From: JBQTJJ01 sp052387235
GTDB taxonomy: Bacteria > Actinomycetota > Acidimicrobiia > Acidimicrobiales > GCA-2861595
Length of the DNA stretch: 41,769 bases
Assembly (NCBI GenBank): GCA_052387235.1
Contig: JBQTJJ010000105.1
Coordinates: 1 to 41,769 of the forward strand
Direction: 5' to 3'
Shown here in pieces: positions 16,189 to 23,083 of this stretch (position 1 is the first letter of the stretch; the number at the start of each line of letters is the position of its first letter). The position numbers and the translations under genes were made by a program. The notes beneath the pieces are model-generated. The model did no database searches, was not told the origin of the DNA, and saw only the letters and a list, made by a program, of their open reading frames with translations.

Positions 16189-18495
16189 TCATCGCAGCGC
16201 CGCCATGGCGACCACCGGCTGGGCCAGCCGGAGCGCGCCGGTGGAGCCGAAGAACCTGGTGTCGTTCCCGAAGGCGAAGATGCCGCCGTCGGAGGCCACC
16301 AGCCAGTAGCCGCCGCCCGGCGCCGCCGCCATGCCGACCACCGGCTGGGCCAGGCGGATGGCGCCGGCGGAGCCGCGGAACTCGGCGTCGCCGAAGGCGA
16401 AGATGCCGCCGTCCGACGCCACCAGCCAGTACCCCTTGCCGGAAGCGGTGGTGGCCATGCCGACGACGGGTCGATTGAGCGCCAGCGAGCCGGTGGACCC
16501 GAAGAACCTGGAGTCCCCGAAGGCGAACACGCCGCCGTCCGACGCCACCAGCGAGTAGCCCTTCCCTGGCGAGGAGGCGGTCATGGCGACGATCGGCTTG
16601 TTGAGCGTGAGCGCCCCCGTGGAGCCGAGGAACGCGGCGTCGCCGAAGGCGAAGATCCCGCCGTCCGATGCCACCAGCCAGTACCCGAGGCCCGTCGGCG
16701 TGGCCGCCATCCCCACGATGGGCCGGTTGAGCGGTTTGCCACCCATGGAGCCGAGGAAGCGGGCGTCACCGAACGCGAAGACGCCACCGTCCGCCGCGAC
16801 CATCCAGTACCCGCGGTTGCTCGGGGTGGGCGTGATGGCCACGACGGGCTGGGCCAACCGGAGGGCCCCGGTGGAACCCAGGAACACCGCGTTGCCGAAG
16901 GCGAAGACCCCGCCGTCGGACGCGGCCAGCCAGTAACCCTGCGACGTGGGCGGGACGAGCACGTCCTCCACGTCGGCCTGCACGTTGTCGCGCTCGTTGG
17001 TCTCGCCGTCGTCGGCGCGGCCGTCCTTGGTGACGCCGACCAGGTTGGTGCGCCTGGAGTAGTCCACCCTGTCGGTCCCGGGCCCACCCCTGAGCACGTC
17101 GGCGCCATTGGTGGCGGGCTCCTGGTCGATCGTGTCGTCGCCGTCGCCGCCGTCCTCGACGTCGTCGTCGTTGCCGCCGCGGAGGGTGTCGTTGCCGCCC
17201 TCGCCCGACAGCACGTCGTTGCCGGGGTTGCCGGTGAGGACGTTCGCCAGCCCGTTGCCCGTGAGGCTGTCGTCGAAGAAGGTACCGGTGAGGTTCTCCA
17301 CCAGGCCGTCGGCCCCGATGTTGTCGCCCTCGCTCGGACCGCCCGTGGCAGCACCGGAGGCGCCGTCGTTGGCCACGCCGTCGAGGGAGACGCTCACGGC
17401 GGCGTCCCGGTTGGCGTAGGTGACCGTGTCGGTGCCGGCGCCGCCGTTGACCACGTCGGCCCCGTCGGGAAGGCCTCCCGTGCCGGGATCGAACAGGTCG
17501 TCGCCGGCGCCGCCGTTCTCGGTGTCGTTGCCGGGGCCGCCGAGGAGCGTGTCGTTGCCGTCGCCGCCGTGGAGCGTGTCGGCTCCGTCGCCGCCGTTGA
17601 GGGTGTCGGTGCCGGCGCCGCCCTGCAGCACGTCGGCATCGGCGCCGCCGTTGAGGGTGTCGTTGCCTGCGTCGCCGCTGAGGGTGTCCGCGCCGGCATC
17701 CCCGTTCAGGGTGTCGTTGCCGGCGCCGGCCGCGAGCGTGTCCGCCCCGCCCCCGCCGGTCAGGGTGTCGTTCCCGCCGCCCCCCGTCAGGGTGTCGTTC
17801 CCGTCCTGGCCGTTGAGGGTGGTGGCGGGCGCCGCCGCGCCGGTGGCCGTGCTCCCGGCCGCGCTCAGCACGTCGTTGCCGCCTCCGCCCAGGAGCTGGC
17901 GGTCGCCGACCGCCTCGTCGACACCCGTGAGGTTGACCTCTACATCAGCGTCAGCGTTGAGGTTGATACCGCCATCACCGATGGTGACGGTGTCCACCGC
18001 CGCGCCGCCCACCACGATGACGCCGTCGCCGGCGTCGGCGGGGGCACCGGCGGCGGCCTCACCGAGGTTGATCGAGAACTCGATCTCGGAGACGTCCGGC
18101 GCCTCGTCGGTGATGCCCGGCTCGAACGGCCCGCCGGACAGGTCGACGCGCAGGTCCTGGTTGTTGGCGGCGGTCCCGTTCGCCACGATCTGATCGGTGG
18201 TCGTCACGGTGGGCGTGCCGCCGCTGCACGCCACCGCCGTGAACGCAGCCGTGGAGGAGGTCCGGGTGGCCACCGTGACGTCGGCGCCGGCCCGCAGGAC
18301 CCGCACCTCCTGGTTGGCGGCGTCGTAGGTGATGGTGAGCGTGCCCGTGGCCGGAGCGAACGTGCAGGTCACAGCGGCACCCGCGGGCGCGGTGGTGGCG
18401 AGCACCAGCCCGGCGGTGGCGAGGGCGGCGGCCAGGAGCGAAGCCGGCCATCCACGGCGTGGAGCGCTTGGCGAGGCGACGGCACCCAGGATCAT
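16189..18495 (-). CDS. Secreted RTX-like calcium-binding repeat protein with six C-terminal GYWLVASDGGIFAFGD repeats
   Basis: The 768-residue protein begins at ATG 18495 (GGGGAGAGAAGG upstream; the frame is open to 18570) with a signal peptide (PASLLAAALATAGLVLATTAPAGAAV). An N-terminal all-beta region of about 160 residues follows. Residues about 205-465 hold many GGxGNDTLxGG and GGxGxDxLxGG nonapeptides, the calcium-binding beta-roll of RTX proteins. One pause (DAAVSVSLDGVANDGASGAATGGPSEGDNI) is typical of secreted haemolysin-type proteins. Residues about 518-768 are six 42-residue repeats like those in the next gene. RTX plus these repeats in one chain is unusual. No type I secretion genes are nearby and a Sec signal is present. 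A TTGACA/TACAGT promoter lies upstream. Confidence 0.85.
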   Translation of the reverse strand: MILGAVASPSAPRRGWPASLLAAALATAGLVLATTAPAGAAVTCTFAPATGTLTITYDAANQEVRVLRAGADVTVATRTSSTAAFTAVACSGGTPTVTTTDQIVANGTAANNQDLRVDLSGGPFEPGITDEAPDVSEIEFSINLGEAAAGAPADAGDGVIVVGGAAVDTVTIGDGGINLNADADVEVNLTGVDEAVGDRQLLGGGGNDVLSAAGSTATGAAAPATTLNGQDGNDTLTGGGGNDTLTGGGGADTLAAGAGNDTLNGDAGADTLSGDAGNDTLNGGADADVLQGGAGTDTLNGGDGADTLHGGDGNDTLLGGPGNDTENGGAGDDLFDPGTGGLPDGADVVNGGAGTDTVTYANRDAAVSVSLDGVANDGASGAATGGPSEGDNIGADGLVENLTGTFFDDSLTGNGLANVLTGNPGNDVLSGEGGNDTLRGGNDDDVEDGGDGDDTIDQEPATNGADVLRGGPGTDRVDYSRRTNLVGVTKDGRADDGETNERDNVQADVEDVLVPPTSQGYWLAASDGGVFAFGNAVFLGSTGALRLAQPVVAITPTPSNRGYWMVAADGGVFAFGDARFLGSMGGKPLNRPIVGMAATPTGLGYWLVASDGGIFAFGDAAFLGSTGALTLNKPIVAMTASSPGKGYSLVASDGGVFAFGDSRFFGSTGSLALNRPVVGMATTASGKGYWLVASDGGIFAFGDAEFRGSAGAIRLAQPVVGMAAAPGGGYWLVASDGGIFAFGNDTRFFGSTGALRLAQPVVAMAALR
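16192..16941 (-). repeat. Six tandem 42-residue repeats (GYWLVASDGGIFAFGDAxFxGSTGAL) in the RTX-like protein
   Basis: Units are GYWLAASDGGVFAFGNA, GYWMVAADGGVFAFGDA, GYWLVASDGGIFAFGDA, GYSLVASDGGVFAFGDS, GYWLVASDGGIFAFGDA and GYWLVASDGGIFAFGND, each with a FxGSTGAL and QPVVAM-type second half. The number and length match the repeats in the neighbouring LVIVD protein, though the two arrays are more alike within than between genes. Confidence 0.85.
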
Positions 18496-18535
18496 CGACC
18501 TTCTCTCCCCTGCTCGCCCGCATCGTGGTGACGCC

Positions 18536-18554
18536 CCTGCCCCGGCGGGGCAGG
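18536..18554 (-). promoter_or_regulatory. Hairpin in the leader of the RTX-like gene
   Basis: CCTGCCCC (18536-18543) pairs perfectly with GGGGCAGG (18547-18554) around a 3-base loop, 41 bases before the ATG. The left arm could instead pair with 18591-18600. A role in leader structure or early termination is possible but unproven. Confidence 0.35.
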
Positions 18555-18601
18555 CCGCGAACGCCCGCAAGCCCGCGGTTCCCGGGGGGCGGCAGGGGCG
18601 G

Positions 18602-18631
18602 ACTGTAAGCAGGTGCCGTCGACCGTGTCAA
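18602..18631 (-). promoter_or_regulatory. Sigma-70-type promoter for the RTX-like gene
   Basis: On the minus strand, TTGACA (18626-18631) is followed after 18 bases by TACAGT (18602-18607), close to the vegetative consensus. Transcription would start near 18595, giving a leader of about 100 bases to the ATG at 18495. Confidence 0.65.
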
Positions 18632-18728
18632 GCATGGGGGCGACGTCTGGAGCGCGCGACCTTCCGCCCATAGTTCGCGCCCTGCGTGGTCGCGGCGGAA
18701 CCAGGGCGACCATAGCTGCCCGTGAACC

Positions 18729-18757
18729 TTGTACCGGGCCTGCGGACGCGGCATACT
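18729..18757 (+). promoter_or_regulatory. Promoter candidate for the TIG-like wall protein
   Basis: TTGTAC (18729-18734) and CATACT (18752-18757) are separated by 17 bases, with the start codon 85 bases downstream. The match to consensus is moderate. Confidence 0.45.
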
Positions 18758-18842
18758 TCTCTCGGGTGCGCTGTGTCGCCTTGCGCCAGGCGAGTGATGC
18801 GCTCGGTGCGTTTCACACACGACAAGTGAAAGGGACAAGGCA

Positions 18843-19688
18843 ATGGAGAGAAGCAGGGCTTCTGCCCGCTCGGCAGTGCTGGGGGGGCTCGCCGCACTGG
18901 CAGCCGTTGCGCTCATCGGGGGCGCCGCCTTCGCGTGCGTGCCGCAGGCCGGCATCAAGGTGTCGCCGGGCACGGGCACCGTGGGCACCAAGATCACGAT
19001 CACCGGAAGCTCCTTCGACGCCGCCGGCAGCCCCGTCACCGTCTACTGGAACTGGGGTAGCGCCGAGCGGGTCCGCATCGGCGACTTCGCCGTGGCCAAG
19101 GACCGGACCTTCTCTGCCACCTTCGAGGTTCCCGCCGCGAGCTCGGGCGGCACCAAGATCCTCGGCGCCACCCAGAACGACGCCAACGGGAACCCCATCG
19201 CGTCCAGCCCGGTCAACGCCACCTTCACCGTGACGGGCGTTCCCGCCGCCCAGCCGGCTGCCTCCAACTTCCAGAGCGAGCCCGAGCAGAGCGTCGTCGA
19301 GCCCGCCCCGGTGCCGGCCGAGACCGTGACGCCCGCACCTGCGCCCGCCGCCGCCGCCGCCCCGAGGGTCCGGGTCGCGCCTGCCCGCACCGCCGCGCCG
19401 GCACCCGCTGCCGCCCCGGCGGCAGCCGCCGCCCCCGCCGTCACCCCAGAGCCGGCCGCCACGCCCGCCCCGGTCGCCAGCCCGGCACCCGCCCCGGCCC
19501 CCGAGCCGGCTCCGGCCACCGCTCCGGCCCGCCGCTCGGTGATGGTGAGCATGGCAAGCGACTCGGACGGCTCGCCCGCCCTGGCCATCGCCCTGGTGGG
19601 TGTCGGCCTCCTGCTGGCCCTCGGTGCGTCGGCCCTCGTGCTGGCCGGCCGCCGCGACAGCAAGGCTCCGGCCAAGGCCCGCCGGTAA
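18843..19688 (+). CDS. Membrane-anchored surface protein with TIG-like domain and Ala/Pro-rich stalk
   Basis: The 281-residue protein has an N-terminal signal (SAVLGGLAALAAVALIGGAAFA, residues about 11-31). An Ig-fold TIG/IPT-like domain follows (IKVSPGTGTVGTKITITGSSFDAAGSPVTVYWN to about residue 128). A long Ala/Pro/Val stalk (about 150-230) leads to a C-terminal transmembrane helix (ALAIALVGVGLLLALGASALVLAG) ending in a basic tail. This is the layout of a surface protein retained by a C-terminal anchor; no LPxTG sortase motif is visible. An AAGGGA ribosome site precedes the ATG. A 13-bp terminator follows. Function unknown. Confidence 0.85.
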   Translation: MERSRASARSAVLGGLAALAAVALIGGAAFACVPQAGIKVSPGTGTVGTKITITGSSFDAAGSPVTVYWNWGSAERVRIGDFAVAKDRTFSATFEVPAASSGGTKILGATQNDANGNPIASSPVNATFTVTGVPAAQPAASNFQSEPEQSVVEPAPVPAETVTPAPAPAAAAAPRVRVAPARTAAPAPAAAPAAAAAPAVTPEPAATPAPVASPAPAPAPEPAPATAPARRSVMVSMASDSDGSPALAIALVGVGLLLALGASALVLAGRRDSKAPAKARR

Positions 19689-19707
19689 CGGCGCCCAGCT
19701 GCACTTG

Positions 19708-19737
19708 CGAAGGGGCGGCCTCCGGGCCGCCCCTTCG
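19708..19737. terminator. Strong bidirectional hairpin terminator
   Basis: CGAAGGGGCGGCC (19708-19720) pairs perfectly over 13 bp with GGCCGCCCCTTCG (19725-19737) around a 4-base loop. It lies between the stops of the convergent wall-protein and J-domain genes. Confidence 0.8.
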
Positions 19738-19771
19738 TCGCGTCCGGGGCCGGTCCCTCGGCCCCGGGCCG

Positions 19772-20347
19772 TCAGGCGAAGCTGCGGGAGAGCAGCAGCC
19801 GGTCGCACACCCCGCAGAAGAAGTCCAGCTCGTCGAGGTGGTCGGACCACCCGGCCGGCAGCCACTGGATGCTCTGGCAGCGCCGGCACGGGATCTTGTT
19901 GGTGTGGAGGGCCTCCCCCAGCCCGGCCAGGGTGGAGGGGTGCTGGCGGGGTGGCTTGGGCCGGCCCACCGCCTTGCCGTTGTGGGCCGCCTGCTCCCGC
20001 GCCATGCGCTCGGCGTGGGCCTTGGCCGACTGCTGGGCCCGCTCCCGCTGCGCCTGCTCCCAGGGCACCCCGAAGTTGGGGGGCGGCGCCGGCTTCTTGC
20101 GCTCCATCCGCTCCCGGGCGTGGGCGGCGTGCACCCGCTTCACGTCCACCGGCGTCGCCTTGCGGGCGAAGTCGTAGGCGTCGTTCAGCTCCTTCATCCG
20201 CCGCTCGGCCTCGAGGCGCACGTTCTCGGGCGCCTCGGCGTAGCGGTCGGGGTGGAACAGCTGGGCCATGGTGCGGTAGGCGGCCGTGATCTCGGCCCTG
20301 GTGGCGGTGCTGGGCACGCCCAGGGCCTGGTACGGGTTGATGTCCAC
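19772..20347 (-). CDS. J-domain protein with C-terminal zinc-ribbon motif
   Basis: The 191-residue protein begins MDINPYQALGVPSTATRAEITAAYRTMAQLFHPDRY, a J domain with the essential HPD tripeptide at residues 32-34, so it should stimulate a DnaK ATPase. The middle (about 75-145) is charged and probably disordered. The C-terminus has CRRCQSIQW and FFCGVCDRLLLS, two CxxC pairs about 20 residues apart, typical of a zinc ribbon. This is not canonical DnaJ, which has a Gly/Phe region and four zinc repeats. GTG start. The client is unknown. It diverges from the radical SAM gene. Confidence 0.88.
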   Translation of the reverse strand: MDINPYQALGVPSTATRAEITAAYRTMAQLFHPDRYAEAPENVRLEAERRMKELNDAYDFARKATPVDVKRVHAAHARERMERKKPAPPPNFGVPWEQAQRERAQQSAKAHAERMAREQAAHNGKAVGRPKPPRQHPSTLAGLGEALHTNKIPCRRCQSIQWLPAGWSDHLDELDFFCGVCDRLLLSRSFA

Positions 20348-20480
20348 GGCGGCGGTGCTCCGGGTCGCCTACCCGGAGAGAGGCAGCGGCCCCACGAGCG
20401 CGCTCGACCTCCGGCCTTCCATTGGCCCAAGGGTACCGGGACGAGGTGGTGCCGGGCCGCTTCAGGGGCCCCCTCTCCGA

Positions 20481-20527
20481 TTCCGGGAAGCCTCACGTCC
20501 GCCATGCGGCTGTCAGGCTTCCCGGAA
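20481..20527 (+). promoter_or_regulatory. Long inverted repeat in the leader of the radical SAM gene
   Basis: TTCCGGGAAGCCT (20481-20493) pairs perfectly over 13 bp with AGGCTTCCCGGAA (20515-20527). The 21-base loop contains its own CCGC/GCGG mini-hairpin. The right arm ends 20 bases before the proposed start at 20548. It could be an attenuator, an operator, or a structured RNA element controlling translation. Confidence 0.55.
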
Positions 20528-20547
20528 CGTCGACCGGGGGGGGACTC

Positions 20548-22107
20548 GTGGCAGACTCGTCCGACGCCGATACCCGTACCGGCGGGGCGCGCGAGCAAAG
20601 GAGCGTGGTGAGGGACCGACCGCTGCTGCACCTGGTGTTCCCGCGGTGGCAGGGCACCGGCCTGCAGCTCACCTTCGGGCACCGCATGCCGCCCATGGCC
20701 CTCCTGGTGCTGGCGGCGCTGGCCCGGCGGTCCGGCTGGGACGCCAAGGTCATCGACTCCAACTACGACCCCCTCCCCACCGAGCGCCCCGACCTCGTGG
20801 CCATGACGGTGTGGACCCCGGTGGCGGCGCGGGCCTACCAGCTGGCCGACGCCTACCGGTCCAGAGGCGTGCCGGTGGTCCTGGGCGGCGTCCACCCGTC
20901 CCTGCTGGTCACCGAGGCCCTGCGCCATGCCGACGCCGTGGTGTCGGGCGAGGCCGAGGGCATCTTCGCCACCGTGCTGGCGGACGCCCTCGCCGGCCGG
21001 CTCCGGCCCCTGTACCAGGGCGAGTGGCAGGGCATGGACGCCGTGCCCACCGCCGACGAGTGGGCGGCCGACATCAAGGCCTGGCCCCTCACCCGCTACG
21101 CCCCCCTGAACACCCTGCAGACCACGCGGGGCTGCCGGTTCAACTGCGACTTCTGCTCCGTGATCCGCATCAACGGGCGCGGCTCGCGCCACCGCGACCC
21201 GGAGCAGGTGGTGGAGGAGCTGCGGGTGATCAAGCGGTCGGGCCAGCACCTGGGCCGCTTCGCCTACGTGTTCTTCCTCGACGACGACCTGGCCGCCGAC
21301 CTCGACTACACCCGGGAGCTGTGCGAGACCCTGGTCCGCAGCAGGGTCCACGTGACCTGGGGCGCCCAGGCGTCCATCGGCCTGGCCCGCGACGAGGAGC
21401 TGCTCGACCTGGCCCACCGCAGCGGGTGCAGGGTGCTGTTCACCGGCTTCGAGAGCGTGTCGCGCCAGGCCCTGGTGGAGTGCAACAAGAAGAACAGGCC
21501 GGGCCAGTACGGCGAGCTGGTCGACCGTCTCCACCGGCGGGGCATCGGTATCGAGGGCGGGTTCATCTTCGGCTTCGACACCGACCGGCCCGGCGTGTTC
21601 CAGGACACGGTGGAGTTCGTGGACCGCATCGGCGTCGACGTGGCCCACTTCTCCATCCTCACGCCCTATCCCGGCACCCACACCTACTCCCGGATGCTGG
21701 CCGACGACCGCATCACCTCTTTCGACTGGCGCCGCTACAACCTCTACAACGCGGTGTTCGAGCCGGCCCAGATGACGGCGGGCCAGCTGGAGGAGGGCCT
21801 GCGCCAGGCCTACCGCTGGTACTACGCCCGCAACCGGCGGGTCCGCCGGTTCCTCCGGGAGACGGGCCGGCGCGACCCCCGCTTCAACATGGCCCTGGCC
21901 GCCGCCGCCAGCAACTACTCCCGCCACTACCGGCGCCTCCGCCTCTTCCCGGGCCCGTCCTACGAGGCCGCCCCCGACGACGTGGCCCGCCTGGCGAGGG
22001 CCAGCGCCGCCCCCGCTCAGGAGGCCCTGGCGGTCGCCTTCGCCGACGCCGGCGACCCGGTCGCCGTGCCGGCCGGCGCGCCCGTCGCCTTCCGCCCGCG
22101 GGCCTGA
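20548..22107 (+). CDS. B12-binding-type radical SAM enzyme (BchE/Fe-S oxidoreductase family)
   Basis: The 519-residue protein has an N-terminal cobalamin-binding-like Rossmann region (PPMALLVLAALARRSGWDAKVID, DLVAMTVWTPVAARAYQLADAYR, VVLGGVHPSLL). The radical SAM motif CRFNCDFC follows at C196, C200 and C203, then an elongated SAM-barrel sequence (FLDDDLAADLDYTRELCETL, TGFESVSRQALVECNKKN, FIFGFDTDRPGVFQDTVEF). This architecture is shared with BchE and many methyl or cyclase enzymes that use SAM plus cobalamin. The classical B12 DxHxxG motif is not obvious, so cobalamin binding is uncertain. Start choice is open: GTG 20548 follows a G-rich tract, while GTG 20605 or 20608 follows AAAGGAG. It is a single-gene unit flanked by a leader hairpin and a terminator. 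Substrate unknown. Confidence 0.85.
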   Translation: MADSSDADTRTGGAREQRSVVRDRPLLHLVFPRWQGTGLQLTFGHRMPPMALLVLAALARRSGWDAKVIDSNYDPLPTERPDLVAMTVWTPVAARAYQLADAYRSRGVPVVLGGVHPSLLVTEALRHADAVVSGEAEGIFATVLADALAGRLRPLYQGEWQGMDAVPTADEWAADIKAWPLTRYAPLNTLQTTRGCRFNCDFCSVIRINGRGSRHRDPEQVVEELRVIKRSGQHLGRFAYVFFLDDDLAADLDYTRELCETLVRSRVHVTWGAQASIGLARDEELLDLAHRSGCRVLFTGFESVSRQALVECNKKNRPGQYGELVDRLHRRGIGIEGGFIFGFDTDRPGVFQDTVEFVDRIGVDVAHFSILTPYPGTHTYSRMLADDRITSFDWRRYNLYNAVFEPAQMTAGQLEEGLRQAYRWYYARNRRVRRFLRETGRRDPRFNMALAAAASNYSRHYRRLRLFPGPSYEAAPDDVARLARASAAPAQEALAVAFADAGDPVAVPAGAPVAFRPRA

Positions 22108-22108
22108 G

Positions 22109-22167
22109 CACCGTTCCGGTGGCCGAAACGACACGGATCCCGTGTCGTCCCGGCTACCAGAACGGTG
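22109..22167. terminator. Long hairpin, copy B, between convergent genes
   Basis: A 59-base hairpin begins two bases after the radical SAM stop. CACCGTTC (22109-22116) pairs with GAACGGTG (22160-22167). Inner arms GGTGGCCG with CGGCTACC and CGACACGG with CCGTGTCG give almost continuous pairing with three mismatches. The right half (CGTGTCGTCCCGGC, then ACCAGAA) is nearly identical to that of the hairpin at 4047-4097. Confidence 0.75.
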
Positions 22168-22181
22168 AGCGGGTGGCCGGG

Positions 22182-22559
22182 TCAGGGGGCGGTGAGGTCC
22201 CGCTGCGCCACCAGGTCGGCAACGACCCTCGGGACCGTGGCGTCCTCGAGGCAGCCCCGCAGCCGGCGAGCGGCGTGGTGGCCCAGGGCCGGCTCCACCA
22301 CCACCGTGAACAGGCCGGCGCCGGCCGGCGTGGCGGCCTGGCGAAGGCGGGTCTGGCTGACGGTCTGCTGGCAGACGCCCCAGAGGCCCTGGGCCGCGAG
22401 GAGGGCGGGGTAGCCGCCCCGGGTGCGCACGGACAGGGTGAGCTCGGTGGCGGTGCCGGCGCGGACGGGGTCGGGGCGGTTCTGGGTCAGCTCCCGGAGC
22501 CCGAACAGGCCCGCGACCACGATGCCGGCCAGGGCCACGCCGGCCAGGAGCCGCCTCAC
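22182..22559 (-). CDS. Small membrane-anchored protein, unknown function
   Basis: The 125-residue protein starts at GTG 22559, overlapping the upstream stop (GTGA). It has one N-terminal hydrophobic segment (LLAGVALAGIVVAGLFGL, about residues 4-21), then an exported-looking domain (ATELTLSVRTRGGYPALLAAQGLWGVCQQTVSQTRL) with two Cys (GVC and GCLED) that could form a disulfide. It is the last gene of a unit with the membrane protein and the phosphotransferase upstream. No family recognised. Confidence 0.75.
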   Translation of the reverse strand: MRRLLAGVALAGIVVAGLFGLRELTQNRPDPVRAGTATELTLSVRTRGGYPALLAAQGLWGVCQQTVSQTRLRQAATPAGAGLFTVVVEPALGHHAARRLRGCLEDATVPRVVADLVAQRDLTAP

Positions 22560-23083
22560 CGCCGGTCCCTGCCGCCCGGGCCCAGCAGCAGCGCGAGCCG
22601 CCCCTCGGTGGCCGCCACCCGGGCCGGCACCAGCCCGCCCTCGGGCAGGGAGAACAGGGAGAGCCGGCCGGCCAGGCCCCGCTCCAGGGCCGGGCCGGCG
22701 GTGCGCCGGGCCAGCCGCTCCACGACCCAGGCCAGGCCCGAGAGGACGAAGCCGGCGCCCATCAGGATCGGCACGAACACGCCCATGCGCTCGGTGCCGG
22801 GCTGCATCCACGCGAAGTGGTCGCGGCCGGGCGGTGCCGCCTCCCGCACCCGGGCCAGGACCTCGGGCCGCGGGCCGGCGGACTCGGCCACCCGGGCCGC
22901 CTCCAGGGCCCGCAGCCGGGTGAGGATGGCGGTGGTCGACAGCGCCATCTGGGCGGCCAGGACGAACACGCCGGCCATGAGGGCCCGGTTCCACTCCCAG
23001 CGGTAGAGGTAGATGAACAGGTAGGCGCCCGAGCCGGCCAGGGTGGCGGCGGCCAGGGCGGTGCCGATCCTGCGGGTGATCAC
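22556..23083 (-). CDS. Membrane protein with about three transmembrane helices, unknown function
   Basis: The 175-residue protein starts at GTG 23083, overlapping the phosphotransferase stop (GTGA), and ends overlapping the next start. Hydrophobic segments lie at about 8-27 (GTALAAATLAGSGAYLFIYL), 36-55 (LMAGVFVLAAQMALSTTAIL) and 105-125 (VFVPILMGAGFVLSGLAWVV), with a short soluble tail. Tight coupling on both sides suggests a stoichiometric partner of its neighbours. No family recognised. Confidence 0.75.
   Translation of the reverse strand: MITRRIGTALAAATLAGSGAYLFIYLYRWEWNRALMAGVFVLAAQMALSTTAILTRLRALEAARVAESAGPRPEVLARVREAAPPGRDHFAWMQPGTERMGVFVPILMGAGFVLSGLAWVVERLARRTAGPALERGLAGRLSLFSLPEGGLVPARVAATEGRLALLLGPGGRDRR

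Larger units (their letters stand above)
18496..18842. other. 347-base divergent intergenic region
   Basis: This gap separates the leftward RTX-like gene from the rightward wall protein. It carries one promoter candidate for each direction (listed separately) and an 8-bp hairpin at 18536-18554 in the RTX leader. A stretch CGCCCCTGCC (18532-18541) is also complementary to GGCAGGGGCG (18591-18600). I see no short gene or RNA gene in it. Confidence 0.6.

Noticed and set aside
16192..18000. Regular 126-base and 27-base periodicity considered as CRISPR or satellite DNA
   Set aside because: The periods are multiples of three, stay in one reading frame and encode recognisable protein repeats; no unique spacers occur.
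20422..20547. Upstream extension of the radical SAM protein to 20422
   Set aside because: The extra residues would be encoded by the perfect inverted repeat and have no ribosome site; later GTG codons are better placed.
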